Assembly (NCBI RefSeq): GCF_020026455.1
Contig: NZ_JAHHQJ010000005.1
Span: forward strand, 124,001-188,000
Direction: 5' to 3'
From: Alistipes sp.
GTDB lineage: Bacteria > Bacteroidota > Bacteroidia > Bacteroidales > Rikenellaceae
Length of the DNA stretch: 64,000 nt
Shown here one piece after another: positions 50,590 through 60,192 of the stretch. A program made the translations under genes and the position numbers. Every line of letters begins with the position of its first letter. The stretch's first letter is position 1. The notes below the pieces were generated by a model. It was not told the origin of the DNA. It was given only the letters and a program-made list of their open reading frames with translations, and did no database searches.

Positions 50590-52120
50590 TTAACGTCCCC
50601 AGTTTCCCCGGTCGAGCGACCGGTAGTTGATCGCCTCGGCGATGTCCGCCTGCGTGATGTCGGCACGGCCCGCCAGGTCGGCAATCGTACGCGCCACCTT
50701 CAGGATCCGGTCGTAGGCCCGTGCCGAGAGCGACAGCCGCTCCATGGCCCGCTCCAGCAGCGCTCCCGAAGCCGCATCGAGGCGGCAATATTCGCGCAGC
50801 ATCGCGCTGTTCATCATCGAGTTGGTATGAATCCCCTCGACACCGCCCAAACGCGCCTCCTGCACCGCACGCGCCCGGACGACCCGTTCGCGCACCGCAG
50901 CGCTCGCCTCGCCCGGCGCTGCCGTCGACAACTTCTGCGGGGTCACGGGCGTCACCTCCACATGCAGGTCGATGCGGTCCATCAGCGGACCCAAGATGCG
51001 GCCCATATAGCGGAGCACCGACCCCGGAGAACAGGTGCACTCCTTCGTCGGGTGGTTGTAATAGCCGCACGGGCAGGGATTCATCGCCGCCACGAGCGTA
51101 AAATTCGCCGGGTATTCGACGCTGTATCTGGCCCGCGAAACCACGATCTTCTTCTCCTCCAGCGGTTGCCGCAGCACTTCGAGCACACTGCGCCCGAATT
51201 CGGGCAGTTCGTCGAGGAACAGCACGCCGTTGTGGGCCAGCGACACCTCGCCCGGACGGGGCGACTGCCCGCCGCCGATGACAGCGACCTGCGAAGTGAG
51301 GTGGTGCGGCGCCCGGAAAGACCGCCGGGTCATCAATCCGCCCGTCACGCCCACCTTCCCCGCCACGGAGCGGATCTTGGTCGTCTCGAGCGCCTCCTCG
51401 CGCGAAAGCGGCGGCAGGATCGTCGGCAGACGCCGTGCAAGCATCGTCTTGCCCGAACCCAGAGCTCCGATCATGATGACGTTGTGCCCTCCCGCCGCAG
51501 CGATCTCCAGTGCGCGTTTCACATGCGTCTGACCCCGCACGTCGGCGAAATCCTCCGCATAGTGCATCGAAGGGCTCCCCGTCGGCCGGTACGGCCGGAG
51601 CGATCTCCTCCTCGCCGTTCAGGTAGCCGACAACCTGGCGCAAGGTCGTGGCGCCGATCACCTCAATTCCGTCGACAACCGCGGCCTCCGCCGCGTTTTC
51701 AACCGGCAGCACCACACGCCGCAGCCCCTCCGAACGCGCCCGGACCGCAACGGGCAACACACCCCGCACGGGCTTGAGCGAGCCGTCGAGCGACAGCTCG
51801 CCGACGAACATCGTCCCGGCGACGGCGTCGGCGTCGATACGCCCCATCGCCGCGAGGATGCCCACGGCGATCGGCAGATCGAAACCCGAGCCCTCCTTGC
51901 GCAGATCGGCCGGAGCCAGGCTCACGACCACCTTCTTGCCCGACATCCGCTCTCCCGAATTTTCGAACGCCGCCCGGATGCGCTGTTCGCTCTCCTTCAC
52001 GGCATTGTCGGGCAGCCCCACGAGGTACATGCCCAGACCGCCGCCGGCGATGTTGACCTCGACGGTCACAGCCACGGCGTCGATCCCGACGACAGCTCCT
52101 GCAAATGTACGAACAAACAT
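50590..52120 (-). pseudogene. comM: comM/yifB Mg-chelatase-like AAA+ gene, interrupted by a frameshift
   Basis: Two frames together give one ComM/YifB protein of about 510 residues. The upstream frame (52120 to about 51580) has the N-terminal ChlI-like domain (AVTVEVNIAGGGLGMYLVGLPD, SGKKVVVSLAPADLRKEGSGFDLP). The downstream frame (from about 51575) has the AAA+ domain with Walker A GALGSGKTML, Walker B VLFLDELPEFGRSVLEVLRQP and the C-terminal helicase part. The span is 1531 bp, one base over a multiple of three. Removing one base of the C run at 51577-51580 restores the frame. ComM helicase supports branch migration in natural transformation. Either a real mutation or a sequence error. Confidence 0.85.
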
Positions 52121-52122
52121 GA

Positions 52123-53679
52123 CTAAAAAGGGGCTTCGTCATCGATTTTCGCCGAGCGGTTGAGGTCGAACTCCCCGCCCATGGCCGCACCCAGTCCCGA
52201 GATTCCCGGCTGGCTGTTCGAACCGCTGGCATAATCGTCGTAGGCCTGCTGGCTGTCGGCGGCCTGTGCGGGCGGCAGCATCGAGTCCTCCACATCGGCG
52301 AAACGGGCCTGCTCCTTCAGGAAGCGCAGGTTCACGTCGCACACGGCACCGTTACGGTGCTTGGCCAGAATGATCTCGGCCATGCCCGCCGTGGGCATGC
52401 CGTTCTCGTCCTGGTTGATGCCGTAATACTCCGGACGGTGGATGAAAGCCACGATGTCGGCATCCTGCTCGATGGCACCCGACTCGCGGAGGTCCGACAG
52501 CTGGGGACGCTTCGAGCCGCCGCGCATTTCGGTGGCACGGCTCAGCTGCGAAAGGGCGATCATCGGCACGTTCAGCTCCTTGGCGATGGCCTTCAGCGTA
52601 CGCGAGATGAAGGCCACCTCCTGTTCGCGGTTGCCCTTCGTATCCTGGTTGCCAGTCATCAGCTGGAGGTAGTCGATGATGATGATTTTGATGTCGTTAT
52701 GGATCTTCAGACGCCGGGCCTTCGAGCGGAACTCGAAGACCGAAAGGGCCGGAGTATCGTCGATGAAGAGCGGCGCCGAGCCCAGCGGCTTGGTGGCCGA
52801 TTCGAGGTGGCGCCACTGCTCGGGCGTCAGGCGACCCGACTTGACGTCGTTGCCCGAAAGTCCCGTCTCGGCGATGATCAGACGCATCATCAACTGCACG
52901 GAGGACATTTCGAGCGAAAAGAAGGCCACGCCCTGCTCGTGGTCGACGGCCATGTTGCGGGCCATCGAGAGCACGAAGGCCGTCTTACCCATCGAGGGAC
53001 GCGCGGCAACGATGATCAAATCGGAGAGCTGCCATCCCAGCGTCACGCGGTCCAGGGCCATGAAGCCCGACGGCACGCCGCTGAAGGCGCTGGTGTTCTT
53101 CGACGCCTCCTCGATCTGCATCAGCGCCCGGGCCAGGATGTCCTTCGACGACTGCACCGAACGTTTGACGTGTCCCTCGGCGACCTTGAAGATCTCGCCT
53201 TCGGCGTAACCGATCAGCTCCGTGACGTCGGTCGACTCGTCGTACGAGCGCCGCTGAATCTCGGTAGCCGAGCGGATCAGCTCGCGCTGCACGTATTTCT
53301 GGGCGATGATCTTGGCGTGGAACTCGACGTTGGCCGCCGAGCCGACCTTCTGGGTCAGCTGCGCAAGGTATGAAGCACCGCCCACCTTCTTCAGCTCCTT
53401 CTTGGCCTTGAGCCGCTCGGTCACGGTATAGAGGTCGATGGGTTTCAACTCCATCGACAGTTCGTTGATCGCCTTGTAGATCAGGCGGTGTTCCTCGGTA
53501 TAGAATGCCTCGGGGGAGACAAACTCCTGCACGGTGATGATGCAGTCCTTCTCAAGCATCAGCGCACCGAGCACGGCCTCCTCCAGCTCGACCGCCTGCG
53601 GGGGCACATTGCCGACGGTATCGGTCATCGCCTCGAAGGCTTCCCGGTTGCGGGAAGAGGGTGTAAAATCTTTCGCCAT
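52123..53679 (-). CDS. dnaB: Replicative DNA helicase DnaB
   Basis: A 518-residue hexameric helicase. The N-terminal DnaB_N domain (about 20-125, PPQAVELEEAVLGALMLEKD) binds primase. The RecA-like domain follows, with Walker A ARPSMGKTAFVLSMARN, IIIIDYLQLMTG (Walker B) and LSQLSRATEMRGGSKRPQLSDLRESGAIEQDAD. The ATG at 53679 lies 24 bp after a consensus promoter; the frame is open upstream but Arg/Pro-rich there. comM follows after 2 bp, and murG after that, so dnaB heads this run. Confidence 0.96.
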   Translation of the reverse strand: MAKDFTPSSRNREAFEAMTDTVGNVPPQAVELEEAVLGALMLEKDCIITVQEFVSPEAFYTEEHRLIYKAINELSMELKPIDLYTVTERLKAKKELKKVGGASYLAQLTQKVGSAANVEFHAKIIAQKYVQRELIRSATEIQRRSYDESTDVTELIGYAEGEIFKVAEGHVKRSVQSSKDILARALMQIEEASKNTSAFSGVPSGFMALDRVTLGWQLSDLIIVAARPSMGKTAFVLSMARNMAVDHEQGVAFFSLEMSSVQLMMRLIIAETGLSGNDVKSGRLTPEQWRHLESATKPLGSAPLFIDDTPALSVFEFRSKARRLKIHNDIKIIIIDYLQLMTGNQDTKGNREQEVAFISRTLKAIAKELNVPMIALSQLSRATEMRGGSKRPQLSDLRESGAIEQDADIVAFIHRPEYYGINQDENGMPTAGMAEIILAKHRNGAVCDVNLRFLKEQARFADVEDSMLPPAQAADSQQAYDDYASGSNSQPGISGLGAAMGGEFDLNRSAKIDDEAPF

Positions 53680-53703
53680 GGATAATCGGATTCTTTCAAA
53701 GGT

Positions 53704-53734
53704 CAAAAGTAAGCATAAGCAGGGAGAAATCAAA
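53704..53734 (-). promoter_or_regulatory. Promoter of the dnaB-comM-murG run
   Basis: Bottom strand: TTTG (53731-53734), 19 bp, TACTTTTG (53704-53711), 24 bp before the dnaB ATG. Confidence 0.8.
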
Positions 53735-53930
53735 ACGAGGGTTTCGCCCGGCTTGTCGAAAACTATGTTTATAACACCCCTTTCGCCGCCGAATGCCGGA
53801 GCGGACCGGATGCCGCACCCCGGCGGCTCCCCACGTTTCGGGGTCTGTCCCCGCCCCGGCGCCTTTTGCGGAAGGAGCGTGCGGCCTGCGGCCGGAACGA
53901 TCGCCTGTTGATAAGTTTTTCGGACGCCAC

Positions 53931-54450
53931 CTACTCCTTCACGCCCAGTTCGCGCTGCGAAACGGCGAGGGCGGCGATGCTGATGCGGCATCCGGGAGCA
54001 TCGCGCAGGATTGCCGAAGCGCACGACAGGAGTGTGGCGCCCGTGGTCATCACGTCGTCGACCAGCAGGACGTGCCGCCCGGCGAGCCGTTCGGGGCGGC
54101 GCACCGAAAACGCCCCCTCGACGTTGCCGGCCCGCTCGCGGCGGGGTTTGAGGGCCTGGCTGGCGGTATTGCGCGTGCGGCAGACGCTGGACCGGTCGAC
54201 CGCCACACCCAGCTGCGCGGCGATTCCCTCGGCGATGTATTCCGATTGGTTATAGCCTCTCCGGCAACGCTTGAAGGGATGCAGCGGCACAACCACCTCC
54301 ACGCTGTCGTAGAGCCCGCTTTCGCGCAGGCAGCGCCCATACCACTCGCCCATGGCCCGGGCCGTGCGCCAGCGGCTCCCCGCAGACGGCACAGCGGGGC
54401 GGGAACAGCAGCGACACGAGGTCGCGGGCAAGGTCACTGAGGATCGACAT
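53931..54450 (-). pseudogene. comF: comF-type phosphoribosyltransferase gene with internal deletion and frameshift
   Basis: The 5' frame (ATG 54450) gives a normal ComF start: MSILSDLARDLVSLLFPPRC followed by AVCGEPL, with the first zinc Cys pair. After about 31 codons it runs into unrelated sequence. The 3' part in another frame resumes with ARAMGEWYGRCLRES and holds the phosphoribosyltransferase core VVPLHPFKRCRRGYNQSEYIAEGIA, NTASQALKPRRERAGNVEGAF and HVLLVDDVMTTGATL. The second zinc Cys pair and about 55-60 residues expected between are missing. The span of 520 bp is one base over a multiple of three. The junction lies at about 54350-54370. It overlaps the priA stop by 17 bp. Confidence 0.82.
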
Positions 54451-56692
54451 TGACGACGACGGTAATCGACTTGAACGCCGGATTTCCGGCAAAGGTTTTC
54501 AACTCGGCCGAAAGCAGTTCACGGGCACGGGCCGAGGAGGCGCCGCTCTCGATTTTCAGCAGCAGGGCCACGAGGTATTCGCCGCGGATGCGGTCGACGG
54601 GAGGGGTCATGGGGCCCAGCAGGCGGCGTCCGAAACGGGTGCGCAGCCGCGCGGCGAGCTCCAGGACGCCGTTGCGGAGCACCGCGGGATCGCGGTGGCG
54701 CAGCGTGAGCGACGTGAGCCGCGCATAGGGCGGATAGAAAAAGGCCTGGCGTTCGGCAAGCTGTGCGCGGGCCATCCCCTCGAAATCGCCAGCCGCGACC
54801 TGCCGGATCACGGGATGTCCCGGTTCGGAGGTCTGGATCACCACCTCACCCCCGTCGCCGCGCCGTCCGGCACGCCCCGCCACCTGCATCATCAGCTGGA
54901 AGGCCCGTTCAGCAGCCCGGAAATCGGGGTTGTTCAGCAGGTTGTCGGCATTGAGGATGCCGACGAGCGACACCCCCGCAAAGTCGAATCCCTTGGTGAT
55001 CATCTGCGTGCCGACCAGGATATCGGTCCGGCGGGCCTCGAAATCGGCGATGATGGCGCTGAACGCCTTCTCGGAGGTCACACTGTCCCGGTCCAAACGG
55101 GCAACCCGCGCTTCGGGAAAGATCCGGGCGATCTCCTCCTCGACCTTCTCGGTCCCGAAACCCATCGGGATGACGTCGGTGACCTTGCACGAAGGGCACT
55201 TCGCCGGGACATCCTCCGTATGACCGCAGTAGTGGCAGACGAGTTTCCGCCCGCCCTTGTGGTAGGTCAGCGTCACGTTGCAGTGGGGACAGCGGGCCGT
55301 CCAACCGCACTCGGAGCACGCAACATAGGGCGAAAAACCGCGGCGGTTCTGGAACAGCATCACCTGTCCGCCCCGGTCGAGGGTCTCGCCGATCCGGTCC
55401 AGCAGGAGTTTGTTGAAATGGGCCTTGCGCTCGCCGCGGCGGGCGGCACGCAGGGTGTCGGAAACAAGGATCGCGGGCGGGCATGCGTCGCCGTAACGTT
55501 CGGTCAGCTCCGCACGCCCGTATTTGCCCGACACGGCGTTGAGCCACGTCTCGAGCGACGGCGTGGCGCTGCCCAGCAGTGTCCGACCCCCCGTCAGGCG
55601 CGCCATGACCACGGCACAGTCGCGGGCGTTGTAGCGCGGCGCAGGATCCGTCTGCTTGTAGCTGGCGTCGTGCTCCTCGTCTACGACAATCAGCTGCAAA
55701 TGCTTCAGCGGCAGGAAGACCGACGACCGCACGCCGACGACGAACTCGCCCCCTTCGGAGCGGTTCAGCCGCAGGCAGGTCTCCGTGCGGCGGCGGTTGG
55801 TGAGTTTGGAATGGTAGGGAGTGACGCGGCTGCCGAAGATGCGCTCCATGCGCTCGATCAGCTGGGCCGTAAGGGCGATTTCCGGCACGAGCAGCAGCAC
55901 GTCGCCCCCGCGCGCAAGCACCTCGGCGATCAGATGGATGTAAACCTCGGTCTTGCCCGAACCGGTGACGCCCTGCAACAGAGCGGTGGTTTTTCCGGTG
56001 GCGAACTGTTCGCGCAGGGAGTTCAGCGCCGTCTGCTGGTGCTCGGTCAGCTCCGGAAGGCGGAAGGCCGATCCGCCGCGCTCGACCGAACGTTCGCGCT
56101 GCGTGCAGACGATGTATTTCTTGCGCTCGAGGGCATGCAGCACGGCATAATCGGCCCGGAGCAGACGACGGGCCACCTCGCCCGTCGCAATGCGCGTCTC
56201 ATCGCCGACCGTGGCCAGCTCGAGCAGTGCCTCGTATTGTTTCGGGGCGCGCCGCTCGATTTTCTCGCAGACTTCATGAAAACGGCCTTCGTCGTGGAGT
56301 TCGGCAGCCAGAGCCACATAGCACTCGGTACGGGGACGGAACTCCTCTTCGGAAAACTCCTCCTCCGTGTTACCCGAAGGCTTCAGCAGCGCGGGAAGCG
56401 CCACGCGCATCACCTCGCCCAGGGAACACATGTAATACGAGGAGATCCACTCCCACAGCGCCATCTGCTGCGCCGAGAGCAGAGGCGTGTCGTAGAGCAC
56501 GCGCTGGATCGATTTGACGGTTTTGACTGCGGGACAGCGGTCGTGGACCCGCCACACGATGCCCGTATAGAATTTGCGTGCGCCGAACTGCACCGCAACG
56601 GCCTGACCCGCCACAACGGCCCAATCTTCGGGCACGGCAAACGTATAGACGGGTTGCGCCAGCGGAAGGACGATATCGGCGTAGAGTGGCAT
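54434..56692 (-). CDS. priA: Primosomal protein N', replication-restart helicase PriA
   Basis: A 752-residue helicase that reloads the replisome at stalled forks. An N-terminal 3'-DNA-end-binding domain (YTFAVPEDWAVVAGQAVAVQFG) is followed by the helicase core: Walker A LLQGVTGSGKTEVYIHL, Walker B VVDEEHDASYKQTD, GSATPSLETW, VGTQMITKGFDF and QVAGRAGRRGDGGEVVIQT. The zinc cluster is inserted in the core (CSECGWTARCPHC and CHYCGHTEDVPAKCPSC). All eight Cys are present. It overlaps yitT by 1 bp and comF by 17 bp. Confidence 0.95.
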   Translation of the reverse strand: MPLYADIVLPLAQPVYTFAVPEDWAVVAGQAVAVQFGARKFYTGIVWRVHDRCPAVKTVKSIQRVLYDTPLLSAQQMALWEWISSYYMCSLGEVMRVALPALLKPSGNTEEEFSEEEFRPRTECYVALAAELHDEGRFHEVCEKIERRAPKQYEALLELATVGDETRIATGEVARRLLRADYAVLHALERKKYIVCTQRERSVERGGSAFRLPELTEHQQTALNSLREQFATGKTTALLQGVTGSGKTEVYIHLIAEVLARGGDVLLLVPEIALTAQLIERMERIFGSRVTPYHSKLTNRRRTETCLRLNRSEGGEFVVGVRSSVFLPLKHLQLIVVDEEHDASYKQTDPAPRYNARDCAVVMARLTGGRTLLGSATPSLETWLNAVSGKYGRAELTERYGDACPPAILVSDTLRAARRGERKAHFNKLLLDRIGETLDRGGQVMLFQNRRGFSPYVACSECGWTARCPHCNVTLTYHKGGRKLVCHYCGHTEDVPAKCPSCKVTDVIPMGFGTEKVEEEIARIFPEARVARLDRDSVTSEKAFSAIIADFEARRTDILVGTQMITKGFDFAGVSLVGILNADNLLNNPDFRAAERAFQLMMQVAGRAGRRGDGGEVVIQTSEPGHPVIRQVAAGDFEGMARAQLAERQAFFYPPYARLTSLTLRHRDPAVLRNGVLELAARLRTRFGRRLLGPMTPPVDRIRGEYLVALLLKIESGASSARARELLSAELKTFAGNPAFKSITVVVNVDPQ

Positions 56693-57585
56693 CAGCCCTT
56701 CCCGATTGTCTGGAATCCCTTCCCGTAGACTCCCATGACCGACCCGACGGTCATGAAGGCATCGGGATCGATCGTCTTGACAAATTTGAGGATCATCGAG
56801 GTCTCACGCTTGCGGCAGACCACCATGACGATTTTGGACTCCTGTTTCGAATACCACCCCTGCGAGTCGATGAGCGTCACCCCGCGGTGGACGTTCTCGA
56901 CGATGGCCTGGGCCATTTTCTCGTAGTCGTGCGTGACGATGAAGACCTGGCTCGACTGCTGGTTTCCGGCCATGATCATATCGACCGTATAGCCTACGAC
57001 GGCCGTCATCACATAGCCGTAAATCACGGCGCTGATGCCCATGCCCACCAGCAGGGCCGAAGCGATGATGAAGAAATCGGAGTAGATGAGGATTTTGCCG
57101 TAGCTGACCGTGCGGTACTTGTTGATGATCATGGCCACGATGTCCGTGCCGCCCGTCGAGCCGCCCTGCGAAAAGCAGAGCGCGATGCCGGCACCGGCCA
57201 GGATGCCGCCCATGACAATGGCCAGCAGGTTGTCGACCCCGAGGAAGTTGCCCTCGGGAAGCACCTCCTGCCAGAAGTTCATGCCCACGGAGATGATCAC
57301 CACGCAGAAGATGGTCTTGAGGCCGAAGTTCCAACCCACGATAAATCCGGAGACCAGCAGCAGGATGGCATTGATGATGAAGACCATCGTGCCGACCTGA
57401 AGGTCGATTCCCGCCACCGAGAGCGCATTGCACAGGACGAGTGACAGACCTGCGGCGCCGCCGCCAACACCTCCGGACGGGAGGATGCAGCCGATCCAGC
57501 CGAAAGAGTACATCAGCATACCGGCGGCCATCAGGAAATACTCCTTGACGGGTTTGAGCACAATGTCGGGATTGATGGATTTCAT
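56692..57585 (-). CDS. YitT family membrane protein
   Basis: A 297-residue protein with about five transmembrane helices (about residues 14-205) and a C-terminal DUF2179 domain (QSSQVFIVTHDYEKMAQAIVENVHRGVTLIDSQGWY...). Family signatures are LPSGGVGGGAAGLSLVLCN and LCFSQGGSTGGTDIVAMIINKY. Function is unknown; proposed roles in the family include small-molecule or amino-acid transport. The ATG at 57585 is preferred over an upstream in-frame ATG at 57618. It overlaps priA by 1 bp. Confidence 0.9.
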   Translation of the reverse strand: MKSINPDIVLKPVKEYFLMAAGMLMYSFGWIGCILPSGGVGGGAAGLSLVLCNALSVAGIDLQVGTMVFIINAILLLVSGFIVGWNFGLKTIFCVVIISVGMNFWQEVLPEGNFLGVDNLLAIVMGGILAGAGIALCFSQGGSTGGTDIVAMIINKYRTVSYGKILIYSDFFIIASALLVGMGISAVIYGYVMTAVVGYTVDMIMAGNQQSSQVFIVTHDYEKMAQAIVENVHRGVTLIDSQGWYSKQESKIVMVVCRKRETSMILKFVKTIDPDAFMTVGSVMGVYGKGFQTIGKG

Positions 57586-57674
57586 AACGAAGGGGTTATT
57601 CGGGGTTTGCCTCCGCAAAGGCGGTGCAGGCCGGATGCAGAGCCGGGAAGACCCGCGATCTGCCGAGGCGCAAC

Positions 57675-58646
57675 CTACCTCTGCCGAAGTTTGTCTGCGG
57701 CAAAGGTAGTAAAAATTTCGCCTTGGTATGCATTGCGTTCCTCCAATCTTTTTTCAAGTTTTGCAAGCAGCTGCTCGTTGCGCACCAGACCCCAGTTGCG
57801 GCCATAATGGTAGCGCGGCGGAGCCTCCGAGGCGAAACGTTCGACAACCACGTCGGGACGCAGCCGCCGGAGGATTTCGACGAACAGGTCGATGTACTCC
57901 TCCAGCTCCCAGAAGCGGAAATGCTCCGGCGAGGCGTCGTACTCGGCGGCCATCGGCGTGCCGCGGAAAACCTGCAGCTGATGGAACTTCACGGTCGTGA
58001 GCGGCAGCGAGTTGATCTGCTCCACCTGGTCGAGCAGCATCGCGTCGGTCTCGCCCGGAAGCCCGAGGATGAAGTGCGCCCCGACGTGCAGGCCCCTCGC
58101 GGCACTCATCTCCACGGCACGGCGGGCACATGCGAAGTCGTGGCCCCGGTTGACGGCCCGGAGCGTGGCGTCGAAGGTCGACTCGATGCCGTATTCGAGA
58201 GCCACATACCGATCGCGGGCCAGCTCCGCGAAGTAGTCGAGCTTGCGCCCGTCGATGCAGTCGGGGCGTGTGCCGACGACGATGCCCGCAACGTCGGGGT
58301 GCGCGAGGGCCTCTCCGTAAAGCGTCTTCAGCCGTTCCAGCGGGGCATAGGTGTTGGAAAAGGACTGGAAATAGACCAGGTAGCGCTGCGCCGAACGGTA
58401 GCGGTTGCGGTGGAATTCGATGCCCTCGGCAAGCTGCTGTCCGACGCTCTTCGAGGGCATGCAATAGGAAGGGGTGAACGCCCCGTTGTTACAGAACGTA
58501 CACCCTCCCTCTCCGACCGTCCCGTCGCGGTTGGGGCAGGTGAAGCCCGCATCGACGGAAAGTTTCTGCACCCGGCAGCCGAACAGACGACGGAAATAGC
58601 CCGCATAGGAGTTGAACCGCCTCGTATCGCCCCACGGGTAGATCAT
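57675..58646 (-). CDS. Radical SAM protein, TIGR01212-type (YhcC-like)
   Basis: A 323-residue radical SAM enzyme related to the Elp3 group. The Fe-S motif region is FTCPNRDGTVGEGGCTFCNN (about residues 35-54), with the long C-x13-C-x2-C spacing of this subfamily. YVALEYGIESTFDATLRAVNRGHDF and GAHFILGLPGETDAMLLDQV are characteristic. A role in tRNA or other RNA modification is possible but unproven. It starts 2 bp after the nuclease lipoprotein gene. The 89-bp spacer to yitT shows nothing notable. Confidence 0.88.
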   Translation of the reverse strand: MIYPWGDTRRFNSYAGYFRRLFGCRVQKLSVDAGFTCPNRDGTVGEGGCTFCNNGAFTPSYCMPSKSVGQQLAEGIEFHRNRYRSAQRYLVYFQSFSNTYAPLERLKTLYGEALAHPDVAGIVVGTRPDCIDGRKLDYFAELARDRYVALEYGIESTFDATLRAVNRGHDFACARRAVEMSAARGLHVGAHFILGLPGETDAMLLDQVEQINSLPLTTVKFHQLQVFRGTPMAAEYDASPEHFRFWELEEYIDLFVEILRRLRPDVVVERFASEAPPRYHYGRNWGLVRNEQLLAKLEKRLEERNAYQGEIFTTFAADKLRQR

Positions 58647-58648
58647 AG

Positions 58649-60172
58649 CTACAAGCCCCAGTCCGAAGCCTTGAAGGTTGCCTTCGGTGCATTGGGCACG
58701 TTGGTAAAGAAGCTGTGCCCGGTGAGTTTTTCGAGGTCCGAGATCGACATCATCTCCCGCGATGTCACCTGCTGCCCCTTGAGTCTGTTGCTGTGTGCCC
58801 GCACAAAGGCTGCGCACATCAGTTCGTCGGCCGAACAGTTCAGCACCGATTTGCCGGTATCGCCCCGCTTGGTGCGCAATACGGCGATGTAGAACATCGT
58901 GGGGCACGACACGTCCGAACGGCCGCCGAACTCGATTTTCCGGGGCGAAGCCGACACCCCGTAGCCGTCGGTATAGGGCTCGAAGTATGTGCCGATGACC
59001 AGATAGGTCGTATCGCGGCAGACCTTGTTGTCGATCCAGTCCTCGAGCGTATTCCATCCGCCGCCGCCGGTGTTGAATCCCGAAGAGTACTGCGGAGCGA
59101 TATTGGTATAATAGAAAACCTGCCGATTGATGGCCGTGGAATAGGTGCGTTCGGCAGAACCGAGCATGTGGCCCTTGTTGCAGCCGCCGCCCGTCGACTT
59201 GCTGTTATACTGGATGCTGGAGAGAATGATCGGGTCCTTGGCATAGGCATTCGTGCGATTGGCTCCGCCCTCGTAGCAGGCATGACGCGGCGCAGCCACC
59301 CAGACGGGGCAGTGGTGCTTGGCGCTGAAGCAGACCGCATAGTTGCGCGCCTTGTGGCCGCCGACCGAAAGATCGGAGCAGATGTGGTAGGCGTAATGAT
59401 AGTCGCTGTTCGACTTGTCCTCCGGAAGCAGTTCGGGCCATCCCGAATATTTCGCCGAGCCCGCATTTCCGCTGCCGCCGCCGTCCGACAAGGTGGTGAA
59501 GGTCGCCGCGGCGCTGGTGTAGGTTTGTCCGTTCCACTCGGCGCAGAGCGCAAATTCGTAGGTCGTGCCGGGCGTCAGGCCGGTCAGGTCCGCCGTCTTG
59601 GTTCCCGTTCCCGCCGAAACGTCCGCCCGGGCATGGCTGCCCGACGAAGCCGGCTTATACCGGAAATAGACCTTATGGTCGGCCGTATTGTCAAAATTGA
59701 ACGTACAGCTCAGCTTTGCCCCGGTTTGGGTCACGCCCGACGCCACGGGAGTCCCGAAAGCCGGCTGGCCGGGAGTGGGAGCAGGCATGTCGCCCTGCCC
59801 GGTTCTGAAGGTCGCGCCACGGCTCTGAATGCGGCCGGTCGACAGGTCGACATAGGCGAAAACCAGGTAGTCCGTTTCGGGCTGGAGTCCGGTCAGCGTG
59901 GCTCCGATGCCGGCAGCGCCGACAATGGAGCCCGTCGCATCGACGAACGAGCCGACTTTATCACCGGAAATGGCGGCATAGGAAAATCCCACGCCCATGG
60001 TTTCGAGCACACCCTCGCCGAAACGAGTTTGGCAGTTCAGCTCTGCCGTCGTGCCGTTGACCTCGGCCACAGGCGTCAGGAACCAGTCGGTTCCGGGCCC
60101 CGTCTTTTCATCCTCGCAGGAGGCGAAGGCCACGGTAAGGCCCAGAAGGAGAAACGCAAAAATTTTCTTCAT
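58649..60172 (-). CDS. Lipoprotein DNA/RNA non-specific endonuclease with two Fn3-like domains
   Basis: A 507-residue lipoprotein (lipobox AFASC at about residues 15-19, followed by EDE, so probably surface-exposed). Two fibronectin-III-like domains span about 25-125 and 135-230 (LTGLQPETDYLVFAYVD; LTGLTPGTTYEFALCAEW). The C-terminal half is a beta-beta-alpha-metal nuclease. The catalytic D-R-G-H motif reads NKGH (GGGCNKGHMLGSAERTYS), with the downstream metal Asn in NRQVFYYTNIAPQ. Probably digests extracellular nucleic acid for nutrition. It lies 20 bp after dtd. Confidence 0.85.
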   Translation of the reverse strand: MKKIFAFLLLGLTVAFASCEDEKTGPGTDWFLTPVAEVNGTTAELNCQTRFGEGVLETMGVGFSYAAISGDKVGSFVDATGSIVGAAGIGATLTGLQPETDYLVFAYVDLSTGRIQSRGATFRTGQGDMPAPTPGQPAFGTPVASGVTQTGAKLSCTFNFDNTADHKVYFRYKPASSGSHARADVSAGTGTKTADLTGLTPGTTYEFALCAEWNGQTYTSAAATFTTLSDGGGSGNAGSAKYSGWPELLPEDKSNSDYHYAYHICSDLSVGGHKARNYAVCFSAKHHCPVWVAAPRHACYEGGANRTNAYAKDPIILSSIQYNSKSTGGGCNKGHMLGSAERTYSTAINRQVFYYTNIAPQYSSGFNTGGGGWNTLEDWIDNKVCRDTTYLVIGTYFEPYTDGYGVSASPRKIEFGGRSDVSCPTMFYIAVLRTKRGDTGKSVLNCSADELMCAAFVRAHSNRLKGQQVTSREMMSISDLEKLTGHSFFTNVPNAPKATFKASDWGL

Positions 60173-60192
60173 TTGGATCTGTAAAAAATATG

